Shown piece by piece: positions 43,142 through 49,890 of a stretch of DNA of 64,000 nucleotides. The DNA comes from a bacterium (GTDB lineage Bacteria; Bdellovibrionota_C; UBA2361; SZUA-149; JAEUWB01): assembly GCA_016786595.1 (NCBI GenBank), contig JAEUWB010000003.1, positions 124,001-188,000 of the forward strand, read 5' to 3'. Each line of letters starts with the position of its first letter. Within the stretch, counting starts at the first letter, position 1. The notes beneath the pieces are model-generated. The model did not search any database. It was not told the origin of the DNA and worked only from the letters and a program-made list of their open reading frames with translations. The position numbers and the translations under genes were made by a program.

Positions 43142-44230
43142 TTAAGGATTTAATTTAGCATTCAATAAACTATAAGGGTCGACTTGCTCGCTGTCGGCAA
43201 GTCTAGCTAGTTTTTCAAGCTCTGCAATAAATTGTGCTAAGTCGTAAGTGGTATTCTGACTTTTTCTTGCGGTAACATAGTCATGAAATTTCTGATAATC
43301 TTTTAAATAAATTTCATAGGCAATAATTGCAGCGTTATTTAAGACCAGAGGATTTTTTAGCTTTTCTCCCATGACCAAAATGTGAATTTCATCCCAGTTT
43401 CGCACTGCCGCTTCTAAGATTTCCTGCTTTCGCAGTTCTTGATCTCTTGCTGCAATATTTTCTTGGAAAAGCGTAATCAACTGAGTTTTTGTTGTCTGAA
43501 TAAATTCCGAGAATTTCTTTTCGCGGGCAATTCTTTTTTCGGCAATTGCGGCATTCACTAGATCGCCACGAGCTTTAAAAAATTCATAAGCCCCAAGCCC
43601 ACCAATCACATTTGCCATGGTTTCGTTGAAAAAAACATTATCTTTCACCCAAATCGTATTGTGGACGATTTCGTGAATGACAGTGTCGACCAGGGCCACT
43701 TCATCAGCTGCAAGAGTTGTTGAGAGTAGTGGATCATCAAACCACCCCAGCGTGCTAAAAGCCGCGCTTGATCTTAGAAACGTATCATAATTTTTTGCGG
43801 CAAGTACTTTTGCTGCATTTATCCCAGCTGTCTTAGAAAAATAACCACGATAGGGCATGCTGCCTACGATTGGAAACCACCAGGTATAAGGCTCAAAAGA
43901 AAATTTTGGTGTAGCACTTAAAACCCAAACTAATACATCGCGCTGAATGTCGTAGTACTCGGTAAAACTTCCTCGCGGCTTAAGACCAAGCGCTGCAGCA
44001 AAGCTTCGCGCCTGCTGAACCAGCTCTAGCTTGGCTTTTGTTTTTTGGTTAGCTGTCTTTTCAATCACTTTAGTGATTGGTTTTTTGCCCAAAAGAATAC
44101 GGCTTTCTTCATAGCCAGCACGCATGACGAAAAATGGAGAGCAGCCAGAAGTCACTCCTAGGCAAACTAAGATTAACGAGCGTAAGAGAAGTTGCCGAAT
44201 CTGCAAATGCGCTAAGGAAGCTAAAGTCAT
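43142..44230 (-). CDS. Putative lipoprotein aminopeptidase (PF10023-like)
   Basis: A 362-residue zincin. The N-terminus has a signal with lipobox VTSGC (C30). The metal site is VIHEIVHNT (H-E-x2-H), with the third ligand Glu in FFNETMANVIGG, the arrangement of the PF10023 putative aminopeptidase family. GWFDDPLLSTTL upstream is also characteristic. Located at the periplasmic face. It directly follows the SGNH hydrolase gene with no gap, so both are probably on one transcript. Confidence 0.87.
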   Translation of the reverse strand: MTLASLAHLQIRQLLLRSLILVCLGVTSGCSPFFVMRAGYEESRILLGKKPITKVIEKTANQKTKAKLELVQQARSFAAALGLKPRGSFTEYYDIQRDVLVWVLSATPKFSFEPYTWWFPIVGSMPYRGYFSKTAGINAAKVLAAKNYDTFLRSSAAFSTLGWFDDPLLSTTLAADEVALVDTVIHEIVHNTIWVKDNVFFNETMANVIGGLGAYEFFKARGDLVNAAIAEKRIAREKKFSEFIQTTKTQLITLFQENIAARDQELRKQEILEAAVRNWDEIHILVMGEKLKNPLVLNNAAIIAYEIYLKDYQKFHDYVTARKSQNTTYDLAQFIAELEKLARLADSEQVDPYSLLNAKLNP

Positions 44231-45028
44231 CTAGCCTTCGACTGTGGGCAAAGTCTTTACGCTGCCTTCCGGCAAACGCAAGGCTTTTTCCAGTTTAGTG
44301 GCGTTTCCTTCAGCTAATAAATCAATACCCAAATAGGTGGCACTCACAACCTCGCCCATAATATCGTAACCGAGGCTATTTGGATGAATTCCATCAGTGT
44401 CGATTAGATTGCATTGATCAATTTCTGGACAGGAATTTCTAAAAGCTTGATTAACTTCAGCAAGGGGCACAGCGTTGACTGCTGCTAAACTTCGAAGAAT
44501 CTCATTGTAGCGTTTAATTGCACCATTATTGGCAACAACACGTCCGCAGCAGGCTGGAGGTGCGGTAACTAATACTGGAATTGCTCCAAGTCCACGGGTG
44601 TAATTAATCAGCATCTGCACACTGCGCTGATAGACTGCAGAAGAAATCGAAAAGAATGCGTCATTTGTTCCTTCTCCAATCGTTACTAGATCTGGATTCA
44701 CGCCGGGAATTGTTTGAATATATCTACGCACACCTTCGGTCGTTAATTTTTCGCCGGGGTCACCTAAATTTGTAACTCCGACTGCGAAATACTGTTCTAA
44801 ACGTAAGGGATAACCGCGCTCAGGGCCGACTTCATCGCCAATACCAAAAGTAATACTATCTCCAAAGGCAGCTAGTTCAAGGACGCCATTACGGTTACTG
44901 TCCTCGACGACTGCGTCTTTTAATGATCCAGGATCAACTCCTGGGATTAAAGCAGGATCAATCGCCCAGGTTTTAGAAACAAATGTTACGAAAAAAAGAA
45001 TCGATAAAACATGACGTAGCGTAAACAC
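44231..45028 (-). CDS. Exported SGNH/GDSL-type esterase
   Basis: A protein of 265 residues from GTG at 45028, chosen because AGGAG lies 9 bases before it and the product then starts with a clean signal peptide (VFTLRHVLSILFFVTFVSKTWA); earlier in-frame ATGs at 45070 and 45100 lack that support. Block I FGDSITFG carries the nucleophile Ser, block II is the Gly in NLGDPG, block III GEGTND has the Asn, and block V DGIHPNSLGYD gives Asp and His. A periplasmic lysophospholipase- or carbohydrate-esterase-type enzyme; substrate unknown. Confidence 0.88.
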   Translation of the reverse strand: MFTLRHVLSILFFVTFVSKTWAIDPALIPGVDPGSLKDAVVEDSNRNGVLELAAFGDSITFGIGDEVGPERGYPLRLEQYFAVGVTNLGDPGEKLTTEGVRRYIQTIPGVNPDLVTIGEGTNDAFFSISSAVYQRSVQMLINYTRGLGAIPVLVTAPPACCGRVVANNGAIKRYNEILRSLAAVNAVPLAEVNQAFRNSCPEIDQCNLIDTDGIHPNSLGYDIMGEVVSATYLGIDLLAEGNATKLEKALRLPEGSVKTLPTVEG

Positions 45029-45183
45029 AATTTTAGTCTCCTGGCTGCATCTTAGCCTAGCATAGGCCATTTTTCGGTCAAGATTTGACTGCCCGAGCAA
45101 GAAAAGTCAGGCAACTAGGGCAGATCTTTTCTTCCGCAGAAGAACTACGCATAATTCTTCAAATCCACCGTGGGGCTAAATCA

Positions 45184-46038
45184 ATGAGCGTAGCTTTTGG
45201 ATATAAAATTTCTCAACTCGTTGCCGAAGAATTTTGGCTTGACGGCGGCGCGATGTTTGGGTCAGTGCCAAAAACCTTGTGGAGCAAGCTCATTACGGTC
45301 GATGACCAGAACCGTATCCAACTCTGCACCCGCTTATTACTGCTTGAGTCTAGCGCAAGCTCTAACCCTCGTCGCGCGCTAATTGATGTTGGTTGTGGTG
45401 ATAAATGGAGCGACAAAGAACGGGCAATCTTTAAAATTCATTCAAAGCTTAAAGCTGATCTTGAAGAAGTTGTTGGAAATCCAACAGACATTATCTTAAC
45501 TCATCTACACTTTGATCATGCCGGAGGAATTACCAAACGGCTAGAAGACGGGACTACTAAGCGACGTTTTCTCCACCAAAGAGTTTTTGTTTCCGAGAAA
45601 AATTTTAAACATGCATGTGCACCTGGTCCACGTGAGCGGGCGAGCTATCTGCAGGAAAATATTGAGCCCTTGCTTCAGGGTCCACTTGAGTTTTGTGTTG
45701 ATGGCAAAGAAGTTTTACCCAACGTTTTTGTGTTCCAATCAAATGGCCATACTCCAGGATTGCAGTGGGTGCGGGTTGGGTATGGCAAAGGATCGATTGC
45801 TTTTCCTGCCGATTTAATTCCGACTTCAAGACATCTACAAATCCCTTATGTCATGGGCTATGACTTGTGCGCTCAGTCTACGATGGATGAGAAAGCTCAA
45901 TTTTTAAATCAGGCAGTTGAAGAGGAGTGGGTGATTGTGTTTGAACATGACCCTGATGTTGCCGCAGCGATTATTCACCGTGACGAGAAGGGGCGCTTTG
46001 CAATTAAAGAGCGTGTTGATTTGCCAACAATAACTTAA
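45184..46038 (+). CDS. MBL-fold metallohydrolase
   Basis: A protein of 284 residues when started at ATG 45184 (the frame reaches back to 45085, but residues before FGYKISQLVAEEFWLDGGAM are not family-like). The metal motif THLHFDHAGG (H-x-H-x-D-H) is followed by GHTPG and a C-terminal FEHDP. The start WLDGGAMFG is typical of the quorum-quenching/AttM-like MBL subgroup and of general MBL-fold hydrolases. Substrate not determinable. Divergent from the SGNH hydrolase gene. Confidence 0.88.
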   Translation: MSVAFGYKISQLVAEEFWLDGGAMFGSVPKTLWSKLITVDDQNRIQLCTRLLLLESSASSNPRRALIDVGCGDKWSDKERAIFKIHSKLKADLEEVVGNPTDIILTHLHFDHAGGITKRLEDGTTKRRFLHQRVFVSEKNFKHACAPGPRERASYLQENIEPLLQGPLEFCVDGKEVLPNVFVFQSNGHTPGLQWVRVGYGKGSIAFPADLIPTSRHLQIPYVMGYDLCAQSTMDEKAQFLNQAVEEEWVIVFEHDPDVAAAIIHRDEKGRFAIKERVDLPTIT

Positions 46039-46064
46039 TAACTTAAACTTTAAGGAGCATAACT

Positions 46065-46673
46065 ATGAAAAAACTAACACTAACCATTTTCGTGATCTTA
46101 CTTGCATTGCCAGCACTAGCTGAAGAAGATTTTGCAGGACTTCTAAAGCGTGCGGAAGAACTTAAAGCGCAAGGAAAATACCCTGCAGCAATGGAAGAAC
46201 TAAGTTGGGCCAACAAGCAACTGGAAAAGCTACATCAAGAGAGTTTGAAGAAATTTTTTCCTGACACCGCGGGAAGTTTTACGGGCGGTAAATTTGATGC
46301 CAATAACGCAATGGGATTTATGAATGTTGAGCGTGATTATAAGAGTCAAGCTGGAGCAGGAGTAAAGGTCAGTTTACTTGGCGCAAGTAACAGTCAAGGC
46401 TCAGCAGCTCAGGGTTTTGGAGCTCTTGCTGGTTTTGCTCAAATGGCTGCGATGATGGATGGGCAAAACGGCGCTGAAACTGTTCGCGTCAAAGGCAACC
46501 GCGCTGTTGTTGCAAAGAATGGACGATATTCTGAACTTAGTCTTAACCTTCCTTCGGGCTTGATGTTTAAAGTCGAGCAAACCAGCGGGCAAGAACTTAA
46601 GGCTGAGGAGTTAGCATCAGTGGCTGAAGCAATTGATACCACTGCGCTTGAAGCCTATTTGAAGACACGCTGA
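46065..46673 (+). CDS. Exported hypothetical protein
   Basis: A 202-residue protein with signal peptide MKKLTLTIFVILLALPALA (cleavage after ALA). A short helical, TPR-like start (LLKRAEELKAQGKYPAAMEE) precedes a Gly/Ala-rich middle and a mixed C-terminal domain (VRVKGNRAVV and LSLNLPSGLMFKVEQTS), which reads like a small periplasmic beta domain. Strong AAGGAG ribosome site. Not recognised; next gene follows in the same direction after 41 bases. Confidence 0.65.
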   Translation: MKKLTLTIFVILLALPALAEEDFAGLLKRAEELKAQGKYPAAMEELSWANKQLEKLHQESLKKFFPDTAGSFTGGKFDANNAMGFMNVERDYKSQAGAGVKVSLLGASNSQGSAAQGFGALAGFAQMAAMMDGQNGAETVRVKGNRAVVAKNGRYSELSLNLPSGLMFKVEQTSGQELKAEELASVAEAIDTTALEAYLKTR

Positions 46674-46714
46674 TTCAGATCTAGCTTAGATCTTTAAAGA
46701 GAGAATCCTTGGCG

Positions 46715-47383
46715 ATGAACCCGCAAAATTTTCCAGCGTATTTCTTTGTCGGCGCAATTATTTTTGTCGGCGCAATACTTTACTATGCCTATCTTACGGC
46801 AAAGAAGCGGCGGGAGGCTTTGCTTGCAGTATCGCGGCAAATTGGATTCCAATATTTAGAGAGCGATCCGGGCACATTTTTTGCCCAGCTCGCTCCATTC
46901 CAGCTTGCTACTTTTGGCAAAGCCTACAGCCGTAAGCTTTTTAATATTCTCAAAGGGCGTATTTCGGAAGGTGAACTAATCCTTGCTGATTACCGTTACA
47001 CCTCCGGTTCAGGTAAAAATAAGCATACGCGTAATCAGACAATTATGCTTTTACAATCTGATAAATTATCTTTGCCTCAATTCGAATTACGCCCAGAGAA
47101 TTTTTTCGATAAGCTTGCTGATACTTTTGGGTTTAAGGATATTGATTTGCCGCAGCACCCGGAATTTTCTAAGACCTTTCTAATCAAAGGCGCCGAGCAG
47201 CAGCACGTTCAAGCCTTATTTTCTCCAACTGTTATTACTTATTTGATGCAGAATCGTGATTTGCATATCGAAGGTAGTGGCAATCAGCTTTTAATTTATC
47301 GCTACAATCGGATAACTCCGGCCGAGCAAGTTTCTCGTCGTAGGGAGGAAGCTTCGCAAATTGCTAGACTCTTTATGCGCTAG
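46715..47383 (+). CDS. Membrane-anchored hypothetical protein (DUF3137-like pattern)
   Basis: A 222-residue protein from ATG 46715, one membrane helix at residues 9-28 (YFFVGAIIFVGAILYYAYL). The cytoplasmic part starts RREALLAVSRQIGFQYLE and has GELILADYRYTSGSGKNKHT, with FELRPENFFDKL later: a pattern of uncharacterised proteins widespread in bacteria with such an anchor. Function unknown. Probably co-transcribed with 46065. Confidence 0.65.
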   Translation: MNPQNFPAYFFVGAIIFVGAILYYAYLTAKKRREALLAVSRQIGFQYLESDPGTFFAQLAPFQLATFGKAYSRKLFNILKGRISEGELILADYRYTSGSGKNKHTRNQTIMLLQSDKLSLPQFELRPENFFDKLADTFGFKDIDLPQHPEFSKTFLIKGAEQQHVQALFSPTVITYLMQNRDLHIEGSGNQLLIYRYNRITPAEQVSRRREEASQIARLFMR

Positions 47384-47410
47384 TGGTTTGTGATACTAAA
47401 AAGATAAGTA

Positions 47411-47482
47411 ATGCCGAGAGCCGGAATCGCTCTATGTCTATTCGGGCCAGGGGCCCGAGGTTGGCACGTCGCTAAGTAACTC
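47411..47482. repeat. Left arm of a 72-bp inverted repeat around tRNA-Leu(UAA)
   Basis: This arm is 64/72 complementary to 47734-47805. Its first 19 bases (47411-47429) are the exact reverse complement of the tRNA 3' end at 47703-47721. It lies in a 251-base gap after the membrane-anchored gene; the rest of that gap holds a TATAAT-like stretch near 47497 and a short hairpin AAGTAAG/CTTACTT (47600-47618) before the tRNA. Confidence 0.9.
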
Positions 47483-47634
47483 AGGCCCTGAAAAAATATA
47501 ATAGCAAGTCCTGTGCGTCCCTAGGCGCACAACCAAAAAAACAAAATCTTAACTCTCTTCTGGGGAAATTCACTGATTCTTTTCTTTCTGTTAAAAGATA
47601 AGTAAGTGTAGCTTACTTCAAATCCACACCTTAT

Positions 47635-47720
47635 GCCGGGATGGCGGAATTGGTAGACGCACAGGACTTAAAATCCTGGGTTGCGAAAGCGACGTGCCGG
47701 TTCGATTCCGGCTCTCGGCA
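47635..47720 (+). tRNA. tRNA-Leu (anticodon UAA)
   Basis: Acceptor GCCGGGA (47635-47641) pairs with TCTCGGC (47713-47719) with one G-U; discriminator A at 47720, CCA not encoded. The anticodon stem CAGGA/TCCTG encloses loop CTTAAAA, anticodon UAA. A long variable arm (GGTTGCGAAAGCGACG) and T-arm GCCGG-TTCGATT-CCGGC complete a class II tRNA of 86 nt. Confidence 0.97.
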
Positions 47721-47733
47721 TAGAAATTCTCCT

Positions 47734-47805
47734 GAATTACTTAGCAACTTGCCAACCTCGGGCCCCTGGTCCGAATAGAGATAGAGCGATTCCAGCTCTC
47801 AACAT
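47734..47805. repeat. Right arm of the 72-bp inverted repeat around tRNA-Leu(UAA)
   Basis: It starts 13 bases after the tRNA. Its last 19 bases (47787-47805) are a degenerate direct copy (16 of 19) of the tRNA 3' end. The rest of the 305-base gap up to 48025 contains no gene I can support; a strong TAAGGAGAG ribosome site for the pilin gene is at its end. Confidence 0.9.
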
Positions 47806-48025
47806 TCACATCAACTCCTCAATTGACTTTCACGACATTTCCGTAATTTTCACTACGAGTTCCCATGAGGAATGCTATCTAGCTGTATTTACTTTACTAT
47901 TCCATGTAGTTTTTATGAATAAGAATTTCACTAAAAGCTATAGTTATTTTCTTCTAATGACGAAATAAATACTTAGTTGGGGCGCTGTGTGAGGCCTCTA
48001 TTTTTTATCCTTAAGGAGAGCTGCA

Positions 48026-48559
48026 ATGAAAAAGATAATCGCAAAGGTTTTAGTGGTAGGAGCTTTAATGTCAACGACTACTGCTCTTGCTGCGACAGAC
48101 GGAACAGTTGGTGCAACCTCAACCGGAACTGCCAATATTACATTAACAATTCCAAAGTTAATTAAGTTAGTAGGACTGGCGGATTTTGCTTTTGGTACAT
48201 ATACGGGCACAGGTGACTTTAACGGCAATGAAAACGTTGTTGTTTCAACAAACTACGGAACTGCTGCTCGTACATATCGCATCAGGGCGACAGGTAGTGG
48301 TGCAAGTAGCGCATTTACATTGACTGATGGATCGCAGACTATTCCATATGCAGTTTATTGGAACGATGCGACAGGAACATCTGGGCGTGTTGCACTTACT
48401 ACAAACATAAACTTGACAGCCCAAGGCGGTGCGTCAAAGCCACTTTCAAGTAGTTCTGATAACGCAAACTACAGCGTTGAAATTCTTGAAGCTAACATGC
48501 AATCAGTTGACGCCGGTGCATTTTCTGGAACACTAACACTAGTCGTTACCCCTGAATAG
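48026..48559 (+). CDS. Pilin-like subunit 1 of the chaperone-usher locus
   Basis: A 177-residue exported protein with signal peptide MKKIIAKVLVVGALMSTTTALA. The mature part is almost all beta strands: ADFAFGTYTGTGDF near its start, YRIRATGSG, FTLTDGSQTIPYAVYWND and a final GAFSGTLTLVVTPE strand, the shape of spore-coat-U/DUF4402-type pilins whose missing strand is supplied by the chaperone or next subunit. Near-consensus ribosome site and a terminator hairpin behind it suggest high expression as the main shaft subunit. No cysteines. Confidence 0.75.
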   Translation: MKKIIAKVLVVGALMSTTTALAATDGTVGATSTGTANITLTIPKLIKLVGLADFAFGTYTGTGDFNGNENVVVSTNYGTAARTYRIRATGSGASSAFTLTDGSQTIPYAVYWNDATGTSGRVALTTNINLTAQGGASKPLSSSSDNANYSVEILEANMQSVDAGAFSGTLTLVVTPE

Positions 48560-48581
48560 TGCTTGTTAATTGAAAATCGTA

Positions 48582-48616
48582 ACAACGGGGCTGTTTTTCA
48601 GCCCCGTTGTGTTTTC
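48582..48616 (+). terminator. Intrinsic terminator after the first pilin gene
   Basis: ACAACGGGGCTG (48582-48593) and CAGCCCCGTTGT (48599-48610) form a 12-bp perfect stem with loop TTTTT, followed by GTTTTC. It separates the first pilin from the rest of the locus and probably allows only part of the transcripts through. Confidence 0.85.
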
Positions 48617-48641
48617 AGTTGAAGTGTTTTTAATTAAGCCT

Positions 48642-49103
48642 ATGAAAAAAAGTTTATGTCTAATCTTAAGTTGTATCTTATTTTGGACAAATCCAGCTCT
48701 TGCAGTTGTGCGCATCAGCAATATGAATGATTTTGCTTTTGGGACTTGGAGCGGGTCAGGAGATTTGCAGCTTACGGATGCAGTTTGTATTTATGATAGC
48801 GCTGGTGGAGCTGCAAACCGCAGATATTTTATTACTCTAACAGGGAGTGGCGCAGGCGGAGCCTTTACAATTGCAAGTGGCGCAAATACTCTAGCTTATT
48901 CTGCCGCTTTTGCAGGTTCAAATGGCGTCTTCACGAATATGACAGCTGGTGTGAGGGTGCAATTTGATGGAGCGCACAGAACTTCTAATACTTGCGGCGG
49001 AACTACAAACGCCCAAATTCGAATCAGCCTTACTCAAGCTAATATGCTTACTGTAGACAATGGTTCATATAGCGGCATTCTAACAGTATTGCTCCAACCG
49101 TAA
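48642..49103 (+). CDS. Pilin-like subunit 2 of the chaperone-usher locus
   Basis: A protein of 153 residues from ATG 48642; the frame is open to 48570 but that part covers the terminator. Signal MKKSLCLILSCILFWTNPALA. The mature domain parallels the first pilin: NDFAFGTWSGSGDLQ versus ADFAFGTYTGTGDFN, ITLTGSGAGGAFTI versus IRATGSGASSAFTL, and a terminal GSYSGILTVLLQP strand. Two cysteines (AVCIYD and NTCGG) could form a disulfide that subunit 1 lacks. Minor or tip subunit by position; the chaperone gene follows. Confidence 0.75.
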   Translation: MKKSLCLILSCILFWTNPALAVVRISNMNDFAFGTWSGSGDLQLTDAVCIYDSAGGAANRRYFITLTGSGAGGAFTIASGANTLAYSAAFAGSNGVFTNMTAGVRVQFDGAHRTSNTCGGTTNAQIRISLTQANMLTVDNGSYSGILTVLLQP

Positions 49104-49160
49104 CGCAGGCATTTTCAGCATCTTGTGCATTCAGCGCGTTGATTCTATGCTTGAAATCAA

Positions 49161-49889
49161 ATGTTTCGATCGATAGTTTTTTGCTTAATTTTTATTTTAC
49201 CTTCTCAGCTTGCCGCTCAAGTTTTCCCGGAGAAGGCATTCTACAGGTTTGATCCGCAAAAACCACCTGTTGTAAACGTTGATGTGATTAATTCGCACCC
49301 GACACGAACGATGCGGGTCGAAACAACTTCAATCAAAGTTAATGCTCCAGGCGAGAAGGACGAACAATCAACTAGCGAGGGGGCTCTTTTAGTTTCTCCC
49401 AAGTCATTTTCCTTAGCTCCAAACTCGCGGCGCACAGTGCGACTACTTTTAAAAGCAAAACCTACGACAACTGAGGACGTGTATCGTGTGGCCTTTGAGC
49501 CGAAATCTTTTTCTGAAGAAGTAGCTGCCATTGTGAACAGTAATGAAGCTAAGAAAACAACTCCACAGCTTGCTGTTTTAATCGGTGGGGGAATTCTAGT
49601 TTTTGCCCCGCCACAAAATGCAAAGAAAGAATTGAGCTGGGAAAAAACATCAGAAGGTTTACTCTTAACGAATACAGGCGATGTCAATTTGCTACTTTCT
49701 GCTACTGAATCATGTCAGCTTGGCGGTACGAAATGTGAAGGAACTGACCAAGGTAAACGCCTCTATGCTGGCAAATCCATGACGCTTAAAGGTGGGCCAG
49801 TGTTTCATCTGGAATGGGAACCCGTGGAAACTCCAATGCAAAAATTCACAATTGAAACAAGTCGAGGAAAAAAAGAATTTTCCGAATAA
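49161..49889 (+). CDS. Pilus chaperone, PapD-like fold
   Basis: A 242-residue periplasmic protein with signal peptide (to about residue 19, LAAQ). The N-terminal domain shows the immunoglobulin-like pattern FYRFDPQKPPVVNVDVIN, then ALLVSPKSFSLAPNSRRTVRLL (the P-x(3)-P/L-x-P segment of chaperones) and YRVAFEPKSF with the conserved Arg-x-x-F. The second domain is shorter and contains QLAVLIGGGILVF and LLLTNTGDVNLLL, also typical. It caps pilins before handing them to the usher, encoded 1 base later. Confidence 0.85.
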   Translation: MFRSIVFCLIFILPSQLAAQVFPEKAFYRFDPQKPPVVNVDVINSHPTRTMRVETTSIKVNAPGEKDEQSTSEGALLVSPKSFSLAPNSRRTVRLLLKAKPTTTEDVYRVAFEPKSFSEEVAAIVNSNEAKKTTPQLAVLIGGGILVFAPPQNAKKELSWEKTSEGLLLTNTGDVNLLLSATESCQLGGTKCEGTDQGKRLYAGKSMTLKGGPVFHLEWEPVETPMQKFTIETSRGKKEFSE

Positions 49890-49890
49890 A

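Noticed and set aside
47514-47531. Hairpin GTGCG...CGCAC with an A-run after it
   Set aside because: The A-run lies on the wrong side for a terminator on either strand that would serve a gene here.
47681-47968. Open frame of 95 codons starting inside tRNA-Leu(UAA)
   Set aside because: It begins within the tRNA and crosses the inverted repeat arm; no plausible start site or protein-like composition.
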